From an uncultured Gammaproteobacteria bacterium (GTDB lineage Bacteria; Pseudomonadota; Gammaproteobacteria; Arenicellales; JAANXG01), in assembly GCA_947259175.1 (NCBI GenBank), contig CAMYKW010000028.1, positions 1-54,045 of the forward strand: a DNA stretch of 54,045 bases, read 5' to 3'. The notes under the pieces are model-generated. The model was given only the letters and a program-made list of their open reading frames with translations. It ran no database searches and was not told where the DNA came from. A program made the position numbers and the translations under genes. Below, one piece after another: positions 33,925 through 42,792 of this stretch (position 1 is its first letter; the number at the start of each line of letters is the position of its first letter).

Positions 33925-35934
33925 ATGTTTAGGTCGCATCGCTACGGTTTGATAACCAGCATCGTCGGAATCGTCGCCGTCATCGTTCTGCTGTTTATCT
34001 ACCGGCATCTTGCGTGGCACGAGTTGATCAATCACGAGATCAAGTCCCACGCGACCCTCACCCAGGTATTTTCCAACACCATTTGGCCCGAATACGCTGG
34101 GTTTCTCGTCAACGCCACGGGGTTTTCCGAGGCCGAACTCCAGCAGCATGAGGTCATTCAGCGGTTGCATCGTGACGTAGCGCGCTACATCGCGCGATCG
34201 AGCGTGGTGAAAGTCAAGATCTACGATCTGCGCGGAATCACGGTTTTCTCGACCGATGTTTCGCAGATCGGGCAAGATCAAAGCGATAACTCCGCATTCA
34301 TCGCCGCAAAGTATGGCGTGGTGACCGGCGAAGTTTCGTTTCGCGACCGTTTCGACACCCATGAGGGCGTTATCGTCGATCGGGACCTGATCGCGTCGTA
34401 CATACCCGTTCGAATCAGCGAGAACGCGCCGGTGGAGGCGGTGTTTGAACTGTATTCCGACGTAACCGATCTGGTGGGCGACCTGAACAAACACCAACGG
34501 GAACTTGCGTTCTGGGTCGTGAGCAGTCTCTCGCTGCTGTATCTGTTCCTGCTCATCATTGTGCGCCGCGCGGACAAAACTATTGTCAGGCAGGAAAAGG
34601 AACGGCGGGATCAGGAAGCCAAGATTCACTACCAGGCGCATTACGACGCACTCACGGGTCTGCATAACCGGACCAGTTTCGGTGAGCGGCTTGAAGAGGC
34701 CACCAAGCGCTCCGACCGGGCGAACCGCATGCTGGCGTTGCTGCAGTTTGATCTCGATCATTTCAAGCTTGTTAACGACAGTCTTGGTCAAACGGCGGGT
34801 GATCAAGTGCTGCGAACCGGCGCCAAGCGCATTCAGGAACAGGTTCGTGAAAGTGATATGGTATTCCGGATCGGTAGCGATCAGTTTGCGGTAATCATGG
34901 AACCGCTGCGCAACACTGAAGACGCGTCGCGTCTGGCAACGCGCGTCATTGAGTCGATGGCGGCTCCGATGTCAGTCGATAACCAGGAAGTCATGATAAC
35001 CGTCAGCATCGGTATTTCAGTTTACCCGCAGGACGATCTCTCTCCCGATATGCTGGTAAAAGATGCGGATACCGCCCTGCACCTGGCAAAGCAAGAAGGC
35101 CGGAATCAGTACCGGTATTTCTCGCCGGCGATGAAAAGCCAAGCTCTCGACCGGCTCGACTTCGAGACCGGCTTGAAGCAGGCGCTGCAGCGTGACGAGC
35201 TGGTTCTGTATTACCAGCCGCGGGTCGAAAGCAAAACCGGGGAAGTTATCGCGCTCGAGGCGTTGTTGCGCTGGGCGCACCCCAAACGCGGTTTAGTGCC
35301 GCCCAACAGTTTCATTCCGCTGCTCGAAGAATTGGGCTTGATCAGTCCCGTTGGCGAATGGGTTGTGTATACCGCCTGCCGGCAGGTGAAAGATTGGCAT
35401 GACGCGGGCCTGGCTAACATCAGGGTTTCCGTAAATATATCATCCGGGCAGTTCAGGGCGGTCTCATTTGTCGACATGGTGAGAGACGCCCTGGATCAAT
35501 CTGGATTGGATGCTCGATTCTTGGAGCTCGAATTGACCGAGAGCGTTCTTATTGAAAATATCGACACCGCGGTCAAGATCATGCAAGAACTGAAGGAAAT
35601 CGGTGTTTCGATATCCATCGATGATTTCGGGTCAGGCTACTCTTCCCTCAACTATCTCAAATTGTTGCCGCTTGACTATCTGAAGATCGACCGGACCTTC
35701 GTGAAGGATCTGGCAACCAATGACAAAGACGTAGCGATAATCAAAACCATCGCCGCGTTGGCACACAGCCTGAAGATAAAATTAGTCGCGGAAGGGGTCG
35801 AGGAGAATAGTCAGCTCGAGTTCCTTCGCTCCCAGGATTGCTGCGAATTCCAGGGGTTCCTGTTTTCTCCCCCGGTCCCATCATCGGCCATACCTGATAT
35901 GATATCCGTACAGGAGGCACGTCGCGCGGTTTAA
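33925..35934 (+). CDS. Membrane-anchored GGDEF/EAL cyclic-di-GMP protein
   Basis: A 669-residue signalling protein: a first membrane helix near residues 8-26, a periplasmic sensor region with no recognised family, a second helix near 195-215, a short coiled-coil linker, a GGDEF domain (about 240-405) and an EAL domain (about 412-665). The GGDEF site is degenerate, GSDQF in FRIGSDQFAVI, so cyclase activity is doubtful. The EAL domain keeps EALLRW, SVNISSGQF, ELELTES, DDFGSGYSSL and KIDRTFV, so phosphodiesterase activity is likely, with the GGDEF domain perhaps regulatory. GTGAGG precedes the ATG. It is not linked to an obvious partner. Confidence 0.9.
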   Translation: MFRSHRYGLITSIVGIVAVIVLLFIYRHLAWHELINHEIKSHATLTQVFSNTIWPEYAGFLVNATGFSEAELQQHEVIQRLHRDVARYIARSSVVKVKIYDLRGITVFSTDVSQIGQDQSDNSAFIAAKYGVVTGEVSFRDRFDTHEGVIVDRDLIASYIPVRISENAPVEAVFELYSDVTDLVGDLNKHQRELAFWVVSSLSLLYLFLLIIVRRADKTIVRQEKERRDQEAKIHYQAHYDALTGLHNRTSFGERLEEATKRSDRANRMLALLQFDLDHFKLVNDSLGQTAGDQVLRTGAKRIQEQVRESDMVFRIGSDQFAVIMEPLRNTEDASRLATRVIESMAAPMSVDNQEVMITVSIGISVYPQDDLSPDMLVKDADTALHLAKQEGRNQYRYFSPAMKSQALDRLDFETGLKQALQRDELVLYYQPRVESKTGEVIALEALLRWAHPKRGLVPPNSFIPLLEELGLISPVGEWVVYTACRQVKDWHDAGLANIRVSVNISSGQFRAVSFVDMVRDALDQSGLDARFLELELTESVLIENIDTAVKIMQELKEIGVSISIDDFGSGYSSLNYLKLLPLDYLKIDRTFVKDLATNDKDVAIIKTIAALAHSLKIKLVAEGVEENSQLEFLRSQDCCEFQGFLFSPPVPSSAIPDMISVQEARRAV

Positions 35935-35979
35935 TTCCGGCGGAAGTCGAACACACTGCAACGCCGGATGATCGGGGCC

Positions 35980-36175
35980 ACCTGCGCTGGGCCTTCACTC
36001 GACCCATAGCTCGCTATGGGTCTTGCTCCAGGCGCCCAGCTACTATTCCTGGCATGCACCTGAAAGACTCGTTACTTCATTGATATGAAGAGACAGCTTA
36101 AATTCCTGATGTGGATTGCTGAGAATAGTAGCTGGGCACGAGTCCAGCGCCAGCATCCGGGATCCTAGTAACAAA
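35980..36175. repeat. Composite dispersed repeat, copy B
   Basis: Shares modules with 1-265 in a different order: CACCTGCGCT...CTTCACTCGACCC, the hairpin GACCCATAGC/GCTATGGGTC (36001-36022), the 102-bp element at 36035-36136, GCACGAGTCC with CCAGCATCCGGGATCCT and, after it, AAATGCGGGCTAGT. A 27-codon frame from 36086 (MKRQLKFLMWIAENSSWA...) matches the minus-strand frame of copy A up to SSWA and again at the C-terminal RQHPGS. Confidence 0.8.
36035..36136. mobile_element. MITE-like element, about 100 bp, copy B
   Basis: Left terminus CCCAGCTACTATTCC (36035-36049) and right terminus GAATAGTAGCTGGG (36123-36136) with the same total length (102 bp) as copy A and near-identical interior in inverse orientation (GATATGAAGAGACAG, CTGATGTGGATTGCTG). 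Confidence 0.78.
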
Positions 36176-36330
36176 TGCGGGCTAGTTCCATTCCTGCGAA
36201 ATAGTGTATGGACCAATCCGCGGCTAGCGCAGATACGCATGAAAATTGAAGCGGAAGCGGCGGAACCGGCATCCCGGGGGAAGATGCAAACGGCTTACCA
36301 TCCTGTGGGCTAATCCGTAATAAGACAAAG

Positions 36331-38266
36331 ATGGAATTCAAGACCTTAACCGAAGCGTTAGACCAGCGCCGCGATTCAAACCGCCGCATTACCTACTTGG
36401 CCACGCGGGATCGCAGCCGGTCGATTTCGTTCGCTGATCTGCACCGAAGGGCGTTGGGCATTCTTCGCTATCTCCAGGATCGCGGCGTCGGGCAGGGCGA
36501 CCAGCTGATCATCGTTAATCGACGTATTCTGGGCGTGCCTGTACGGAGGCATAATTCCGGTTCCCATCGCCGTCGGCGTTTCCGACGAACAGCGTTTCAA
36601 AATGTTTCGTGTGTACCGTAAGCTGCCCAATGCATTCGTGTACACCGATCGTCCGATATCGCACCGGTTTCAGGCATTCGCCGCCGATCGGGGGATCGCG
36701 GATGTTGCAGCTGAGATCCGATCCCGAAGTATATTGACCGACGACATACACGACACGGCGCAGCCCGGTAATGCCGCCAAACTGAGCGGCGATGACATCG
36801 CCTTCGTGCAATATTCTTCCGGATCCACCAGCGAGCCCAAGGGCGTGATTCTCACCCATGAAAATTTGCTCGCCAACATACGCGACATCATGCGCGCAGC
36901 CCAATTCACCCGTGACGACGTCAGTTTGAGTTGGATGCCGTTGACCCACGACATGGGGTTGATCGGTTTTCACTTGAACATGCTGGTGAGTGATATGAAC
37001 CACTATTTGATGGATACCGAGGCGTTCATTCGCCGGCCATTGAGCTGGCTGCAGGCGGCGAGTTCCGTGGGTGCCAATGTCCTGTGCTCTCCAAATTTTG
37101 GATATCGTCATTTCCTGCGCGCGTTTCGTAACCACCGACTCAACGGCGCCGACGTCGAACTGTCCCACGTGCGCCTGATATTCAACGGCGCCGAACCTAT
37201 CTCGGCGTCCTTGTGCGAAGAGTTCTTGCGCGCCCTCGAACCCTATGGGCTGCGCCCGGAAACCATGTTCCCGGTATACGGGCTGGCCGAGGCGAGTCTG
37301 GCGGTGTCGTTTCCCCCGATCGGTCGCGGCTTGCGTTGGCGGGATATCGATCGCAGTACCGCCACAGTGGGTGATGCGGCACGCCCGGCGTCCGACGGTT
37401 CCCGCGCCATGCGCTGTGTGAGCGTGGGTCGCGCCATTGGTGCTTGCCGCATACGCATAGTCGACCAAAATCGACAAACCCTCCCGGAGGGCACCATCGG
37501 GCGTATTCTCATCCGTGGGCCCAACGTCACCGCCGGGTACTATCTCGATCCCGGCGCCACCGCGGCGGCCGTCCATGCGGATGGTTGGCTGGACACCGGT
37601 GATTTAGGTTTTCTGCAAAACGGTGAGTTATTCGTCACCGGGCGCGAAAAGGATGTGCTGTTTGTCAACGGTCAGAACTTCTACGCCCACGACCTCGAGT
37701 CCGTCGCGTTGCAGTCGGGGCGCTTGGAGTTGGGCAAAGTGGCGGTCGGCGGCTACCGCGATGAAGGCTCGGACACCGATAAAGTGTTGGTGTTTGTGCT
37801 GCGCCGGGGTGGACTCGACGGGTTTGTGGCTGTGGCTCGCGAGGTGGGCGGATACATCAATGAGCACACCGGCGCCGAGGTGTCGGAGGTAGTGCCGGTG
37901 CCGCGCATACCCAAAACCACCAGCGGTAAATTGCAGCGATTCGCTCTGGTGAACGCTTTTTTAGACGGTGATTTCGATCAGCAGCGGGCGGAGCTCAAGC
38001 AACATGCGGCTGAGCGCCAAGCCGATGAACCGACGACCGAAGTGGAGCGCCGTCTCAAGGATATCTGCGATCAAGCGCTGGGGGACATACGCCTGGGCCG
38101 CAACGACAATTTCTTCGAAACCGGTGCCAGTTCGTTGAAGCTCATCGAAATCCACGAACAGATTGACGAAGCATTTCCCGGTTTGGTCGAGGTAAAGGAC
38201 TTATTCGACAATCCTTCCCTGGCGAAGCTCGCGGAATATGTGGAACGACGACTGTCAGCCGTATAG
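36331..38266 (+). pseudogene. Acyl-AMP ligase with carrier domain, frameshifted
   Basis: A fatty acyl-AMP ligase (FAAL-like) fused to a C-terminal phosphopantetheine carrier domain. The first frame (36331 on) encodes the N-terminus through DQLIIVN (about 36519). The second frame starts at IDVFWACLYGGIIPVPIAVGV's equivalent (36518) and runs to 38266; it contains QYSSGSTSEPKGVILTHENL (AMP-binding), PVYGLAEASL, GWLDTGDLGF and the carrier motif DNFFETGASSLKLIE with the modified serine in GASS. The join lies within 36511-36530 and is consistent with a small deletion between short repeats; a 1-base sequencing error is an alternative. Only the first ATG of the second frame is at 36602, so a truncated product of 554 residues lacks the N-terminal domain. 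Confidence 0.8.
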
Positions 38267-39112
38267 CGAACGTTTGCGCTTCCATCGGTTGTGAAACCAG
38301 AACCAATCGGAAGGGCAGGCGGCAATCTGTTCCTCCACCGCGCGCACATATGCCTCGATGATCGCGTGTTCGCTTTTGTGGTAAGGCGGTTCCGCCAGTA
38401 GTTGCACATTTGCCTGGTAGTAACCTCGTTTTAGTCGCGACATGCCAATGAACATCACTGGGAAATTCGAGAATTTCGCCAGTATCTCCGGTGCGAGAAA
38501 AAAACCGGTTTCCTGATTCAGAAAGGTGGTCCAGTAGGTCTCGTCCTGCCTGTTGGGGGCCTGATCCGGTGCAATGGAAACCAGCCGCGGTTCGTTGCGC
38601 CGTTGCATGACCGTGGACACCACATCGTGGTCGCGGATCAACGTGCCGCCGAATCGCCGATAAACACCGGCCATCAGGGTTTCCAACGAGCGGTTGCGCA
38701 GGGGGCGATACACGGCCTCGAGCGGGCAGTTGAACTTCAGATTCAACGCCAGTAGCAGCCATTCGATATTGCATTGGTGGGCGAGTGTCACCAGTACCGG
38801 TTGATCGCCGCGCAAATACTGGTCAATGGTCTCGCTGCCCGAGAATGTTACGCGTCGATCCAAATCCACTGGTGCGATGGAGACGGATTTGATCATTTCC
38901 ACGGCGACGTCGGTATAATTACGATAGACTTGTCGCGCCATGCGCTCCACCTCGCGGCTGTCCAGCCGCGGAAACGCCTGTTGCAAATTCCTCAACACGA
39001 TCGCGCGTCGCGACGGAACGAGGCGATAGAGCAGGAATCCAAGCAGCGGCGAGAGTCCATAGAGTGCCGCGAGCGGCAACCGGGACAGCAGGGTCAATGT
39101 CGTGGCGAGCAT
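38255..39112 (-). CDS. Lysophospholipid/lipid A-type acyltransferase
   Basis: A 285-residue LpxL/HtrB-family acyltransferase. An N-terminal membrane segment (LPLAALYGLSPLLGFLLYRL) anchors it; the catalytic H-X4-E motif is in AHQCNIEWLL, and the C-terminal FGGTLI..., PDQAPNR and FWFHNRWKR segments match the family. It is convergent and overlaps the acyl-AMP ligase by 12 bases. The pairing suggests transfer of an acyl group activated by the ligase-carrier protein to a lipid, but the ligase is frameshifted here. Confidence 0.88.
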   Translation of the reverse strand: MLATTLTLLSRLPLAALYGLSPLLGFLLYRLVPSRRAIVLRNLQQAFPRLDSREVERMARQVYRNYTDVAVEMIKSVSIAPVDLDRRVTFSGSETIDQYLRGDQPVLVTLAHQCNIEWLLLALNLKFNCPLEAVYRPLRNRSLETLMAGVYRRFGGTLIRDHDVVSTVMQRRNEPRLVSIAPDQAPNRQDETYWTTFLNQETGFFLAPEILAKFSNFPVMFIGMSRLKRGYYQANVQLLAEPPYHKSEHAIIEAYVRAVEEQIAACPSDWFWFHNRWKRKRSLYG

Positions 39113-39171
39113 GGCTTAGCCTGTATATCGAATCGATATGCAGGAAGCTGGAGCCGCCACAGTCTGCATCG

Positions 39172-39272
39172 CCAAGTCGTTATTCTTCGTCCGCCATATC
39201 ACGATGTTTTACCGATTCTGCGTAGAACTCCCATTGCGATTGTTTTCGACACATAGCAGGAATAGTCGCGCG
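39172..39272. mobile_element. Decayed MITE-like element, copy E
   Basis: The right end GGAATAGTCGCG (39259-39270) is clear. The left end CCAAGTCGTTATTC (39172-39185) matches the terminus at 9 of 14 positions. Spacing is again about 101 bp. Assignment of the left end is tentative. Confidence 0.4.
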
Positions 39273-39533
39273 GCGACCGCTCCAACAGGCGGGATAGCAT
39301 AAACGATTCACACGCACATCGTATCCGTGGGTGCACCGGCGCCGAGCCATGCCGGGGGATCGGGCCGGAACGCCGGGCACAACCTGGTGTGGCGCCGGGA
39401 AATTCAGCCGGCGCCGCAGGCGGGCGAAAGCCCTTGGCTTCGTGGACCGCAGCCGATAAAGTATCGACCGGGAGTATTTCAACTACGGAGGGGGTTGCGA
39501 AGAGGTTTTAACCAGAGGAGTTAGGAGGAAATC
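39273..39533 (+). promoter_or_regulatory. Structured leader before the ABC transporter operon
   Basis: The 260 bases before the binding-protein gene form a series of stable hairpins: a 10-bp stem at 39389-39417 (GGCGCCGG/CCGGCGCC core), a GNRA-type tetraloop GGGC-GAAA-GCCC (39422-39433) and GGCT/AGCC (39436-39454). The ribosome site AGGAGG is at 39523-39528. I compared it by eye with known riboswitch cores (guanidine-I, glycine, c-di-GMP) without a match. It is a candidate structured regulatory RNA; evidence is the density of hairpins only. Confidence 0.45.
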
Positions 39534-40775
39534 ATGTATCGATACTTGAAATCTGCCTTCGTCGCGCTTCCGTCGGCAGCCCTGGCGATGTCGCTTTTCG
39601 GCACCGCGCAAGCCAAGGTGGAGGGCGATACCATTGTTCTCGGCGCCGCCCTGTCGTTCACGGGCAAATACAAGACCAACGGCAAGCACACCAAGAACGG
39701 CTATGAACTCGCCGTAAAGCGGGTCAACGAGATGGGCGGCGTGAAAGTCGGAGGCAAGAACTACGAGCTGAAAGTCGTCTACTATGACGATGAGTCCACG
39801 CCCGCGCGCGGCGCCCAGCTGGTTGAGCGCCTGATCAAGCAGGATGGCATCCAATTCATGCTCGGCCCGTACAGTTCGGGCCTCACCAAGGCGATGGCGC
39901 CGGTTACCGAGAAATACAAAATTCCCATGGTCGAGGGCAACGGTGCCTCCCGGTCGCTGTTCAACAAGGGTTACAAATACCTGTTCGCGGTGCTCTCGAC
40001 TTCGGAGCAGTATCTGGCCGAGGCGATTAATCTTGCCGCCGAGCAGGCGAAAGCGGCGGGCAAGGACCCGGGCACCCTCAAGCTGGCCCTGGCGGTGGAG
40101 AACGATCCGTTCTCCCAGGACATCCGCGCCGGCGTGTTGGATGATGCCAAGAAACACGGCATGAAGGTGGTCATTGACGACAAGCTGCCCAAGGAACTGA
40201 ACGATATGACCGTCACGCTGACCAAGGTCAAGGCGCTCAAGCCCGATGTGCTGGTGGTCTCCGGTCACTCCAAGGGTGCGGCCACCGCGGTGCGTCAGAT
40301 GATGGAGCAGAAGGTCGAGGTGCCGATGTTCGCCATCACCCACTGTGAGGCCGCCGATGTGGTCGGCAAGTTCGGCCCCGGTGCCGACTACACTTTGTGC
40401 GCCACTCAGTGGGCGGAGACCATGACCTACGAGGACGACTACTTTGGATCGGCCAGCGACTACGCTAAGCTGTTCGAGAAGGAGTACGGCTACGTGCCAC
40501 CCTATCAGGCCGCCGAATCTACGGCGTCGGTGCTGGTGTGGGTCGATGCCCTGCAGCGAGCCAGTTCCTTCGATACCGCCAAGCTGCGCGACGCGCTGTC
40601 CGCGACCGACATGCGGACCTTCTACGGCAACGTGAAGTTCGACGAAACCGGCAAGAACATCGCCAAGCCGATGGTGCTGCGGCAGATCCAGGGTGGCCAG
40701 TACAAGGTGGTGGCGCCCACCAAGTGGGCGTCGGACAAGCTGGTCCATCCGCGCCCCAAGTGGAGCGAGCGGTAA
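39534..40775 (+). CDS. livK: ABC transporter substrate-binding protein, branched-chain/amide type
   Basis: A 413-residue periplasmic binding protein (HAAT family). The signal peptide SAFVALPSAALAMSLFGTAQA (cleavage near residue 28) is followed by ILGAALSFTGKYKTNGKHTKNGYELAVKRVNEMGG and QFMLGPYSSGLTKAMAPV. The mature lobe pattern and size fit branched-chain amino acid, amide or urea binding; ligand specificity is not readable. TTAGGAGG precedes the ATG. The four other components of the importer follow: two permeases and two ATPases. Confidence 0.88.
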   Translation: MYRYLKSAFVALPSAALAMSLFGTAQAKVEGDTIVLGAALSFTGKYKTNGKHTKNGYELAVKRVNEMGGVKVGGKNYELKVVYYDDESTPARGAQLVERLIKQDGIQFMLGPYSSGLTKAMAPVTEKYKIPMVEGNGASRSLFNKGYKYLFAVLSTSEQYLAEAINLAAEQAKAAGKDPGTLKLALAVENDPFSQDIRAGVLDDAKKHGMKVVIDDKLPKELNDMTVTLTKVKALKPDVLVVSGHSKGAATAVRQMMEQKVEVPMFAITHCEAADVVGKFGPGADYTLCATQWAETMTYEDDYFGSASDYAKLFEKEYGYVPPYQAAESTASVLVWVDALQRASSFDTAKLRDALSATDMRTFYGNVKFDETGKNIAKPMVLRQIQGGQYKVVAPTKWASDKLVHPRPKWSER

Positions 40776-40792
40776 GCTAGGACTATGGGCAC

Positions 40793-40824
40793 GGCCCGCC
40801 CCGGGTTTCCCCGCGGGGCGGGCC
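40793..40824 (+). other. Hairpin between binding-protein and permease genes of the ABC operon
   Basis: GGCCCGCCCC (40793-40802) pairs with GGGGCGGGCC (40815-40824), a perfect 10-bp stem with a 12-base loop, in the 56-bp gap before livH. It is followed by ATTCATC, not a U-run, so it would protect the upstream message or limit read-through. Confidence 0.75.
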
Positions 40825-40831
40825 ATTCATC

Positions 40832-41731
40832 ATGGGTAATCTCGAGATCCTGATACAGGCACCGATCTTCTCGGTGCAGCTGTTGATCGACGGCTTGCTG
40901 GTGGGGTCGATCTTCGCTTTGGCCGCCTATGGCATGGCCCTGCTGTGGGGGGTGATGAACATCATCAACATCTCCCAGGGCGATTACGTCATTCTCGGCG
41001 GCTATGTCACCTTGACGCTGTACAATGCCGGGATCCACCCCTTGTTCGGCGTTCCGGTGGCGGCGGTGGTACTATTTTTCGTCGGTTGGGCGATCTACCG
41101 GGTGGTGATATTCCGCGTCGTCGATCGCGATCTATTCATCTCCATACTGGCTACGTTCGGTATCTCCATTCTGCTGCAGCAATTAATGGACCAGATCTTC
41201 GGCGCCGACATCCAGTCTGCCGAGTCCGGCCTGGGGACCTTGTTCCTGTTCGATGATCGAGTAACGGTTGGCCAGATCAAGCTCGTGGCCCTGGCCGTGG
41301 TCATCGTCGTCAGCGTGTCGCTGGTGCTGTTTTTCAAGAGATCGCGCATGGGTCAGGCGATTCGCGCCACCGCGCAGAACGCGCGGGCCGCGCGGCTGAT
41401 GGGGATCAATACCGACCGCGTCTACGCGATGACGTTCGCCATGAACGCCGCCATCTGCGGCGCCGCCGGAGCGCTGGTCGTGATGACCTGGGTCATCCAG
41501 CCGTTCATCGGCCTGGCCTACACGATCCGGTCATTCATGATCGTGGTGGTGGCCGGCCTGGGCAACATCGCCGGGGTGGTCGCCGCAGCCTTGGGACTGG
41601 GCGCGGCGGAGCAATTCGCCGCCTTTCTGCTCGGCGCGGAATTCCAGATCGGGTTCGTATTCGGCCTGTTGGTGGTGATCCTGCTGGTGCGCAACATGAA
41701 TCTGAAGCGTCAACGCCGGGTCCTGAAATGA
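40832..41731 (+). CDS. livH: ABC transporter permease (LivH type)
   Basis: A 299-residue inner-membrane permease with about eight hydrophobic segments. Family landmarks: LLVGSIFALAAYGMALLWGVMNIINISQGDYV's region, the mid-loop AIRATAQNARAARLMGINTDRVYAMTFAMN, and VVVAGLGNIAGVVAAALGLG. It overlaps the second permease by four bases (ATGA). It forms the translocation pore with LivM. Confidence 0.92.
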   Translation: MGNLEILIQAPIFSVQLLIDGLLVGSIFALAAYGMALLWGVMNIINISQGDYVILGGYVTLTLYNAGIHPLFGVPVAAVVLFFVGWAIYRVVIFRVVDRDLFISILATFGISILLQQLMDQIFGADIQSAESGLGTLFLFDDRVTVGQIKLVALAVVIVVSVSLVLFFKRSRMGQAIRATAQNARAARLMGINTDRVYAMTFAMNAAICGAAGALVVMTWVIQPFIGLAYTIRSFMIVVVAGLGNIAGVVAAALGLGAAEQFAAFLLGAEFQIGFVFGLLVVILLVRNMNLKRQRRVLK

Positions 41732-42792
41732 ACGGGGGTGGAAAGATAGCGCTGTATCTGGGGTTGGCGGTCGCGGCGCTGCTCGTCCCCCAGGTTCCTT
41801 TTTTGCAGCCCTATCTTATCCAATTCGCGTTTTTGTGGGTGATGATCCTGTTTGCCATGACCTGGGACGTCATGGGTGGGCAAATGGGCTATAACTCGTT
41901 CGGCAATATCGTGTTTTTCGGTGTCGGCATGTATGCCACCGCGGTCGTGCAACGGGATCTCTACTTCACGGTCGAAGAATACGCCAACGTGGCCGGTGGT
42001 GAGCAGGCGGCATTGACGCCGGCGGAATACCTGACCGGCCTGGCGCTGGGCATGGGTATCGGTGGAATGTTGGCGGTGCTGATTGCCGCGGTGCTGGGTT
42101 CGGGAATCCTCGGTTTGCGTGGACATTATTTCGCCATCTGCACCTTGGGCCTCGGCATCGCGGCCGGTGAGTTGGCCAGCGGCTGGGACTACATCGGCGC
42201 CGGATCGGGACTGGTGACGCCGCTGTTGCCCGACGCCCTCGGCGAGCGCGGCCCGTTTTTTTATTACGTGTTTCTGGTGCTGGCGGTGATCACATTCCTG
42301 GTGCTCAAGCGTCTGTACGCCGGTCAATTCGGCCTGGCGATAAACGCCATCCGTGACGACGAGGACAAGGCGGACGCCCTGGGCCTCCACGCCACTCGTT
42401 ACAAGACCGTCGCCTGGTGCGTGTCGGGATTTTTCCTGGCGTTAGCCGGCGGCGTCTTCGGCAATCTGGTGATCTTCATCGACCCCACGGACGTGGCCTT
42501 CGCCGGGCCCACGTTCGGGGTGTGGATGGTGCTGATGGCTATTCTTGGCGGGAAGGGAACGCTGTGGGGACCCGTCATCGGCGCCACGGTGTTTCACCTC
42601 ACCCAGGAATTCTTCTGGACCTATCTGTTCGGTTGGCAGCGCGTTGCCCTGGGCCTGTTGATTGTTGTGGTCGTGGTGTTCTTTCCGCTGGGGATCGTCG
42701 GTTGGTTGCGTGAACGCTGGCCGCAGCGTTTCGGCGAGATGGTGGATGAAGACGCCCGCCGGGTGCAGGTGTCGCTGGAGGGAGAGCGATGA
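41728..42792 (+). CDS. livM: ABC transporter permease (LivM type)
   Basis: A 354-residue permease with about ten hydrophobic segments. It shows the LivM cytoplasmic loop FGLAINAIRDDEDKADALGLHATRYK and the core DVMGGQMGYNSFGNIVFFGVG and GLRGHYFAICTLGLG. It overlaps livH by four bases and livG by four bases. The interior loop around EEYANVAGGEQAALTPAEYL is longer than in typical LivM. Confidence 0.92.
   Translation: MNGGGKIALYLGLAVAALLVPQVPFLQPYLIQFAFLWVMILFAMTWDVMGGQMGYNSFGNIVFFGVGMYATAVVQRDLYFTVEEYANVAGGEQAALTPAEYLTGLALGMGIGGMLAVLIAAVLGSGILGLRGHYFAICTLGLGIAAGELASGWDYIGAGSGLVTPLLPDALGERGPFFYYVFLVLAVITFLVLKRLYAGQFGLAINAIRDDEDKADALGLHATRYKTVAWCVSGFFLALAGGVFGNLVIFIDPTDVAFAGPTFGVWMVLMAILGGKGTLWGPVIGATVFHLTQEFFWTYLFGWQRVALGLLIVVVVVFFPLGIVGWLRERWPQRFGEMVDEDARRVQVSLEGER

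Noticed and set aside
39280-39480. Cyclic-di-GMP or guanidine riboswitch before the ABC operon
   Set aside because: Only isolated CACGCA- or GGGCGAAAGCC-like strings match; the conserved cores and their spacing are missing.
39180-39482. 100-codon minus-strand frame in the ABC operon leader
   Set aside because: It has no recognisable domain, overlaps the decayed element and the hairpin-rich leader, and has no ribosome site.
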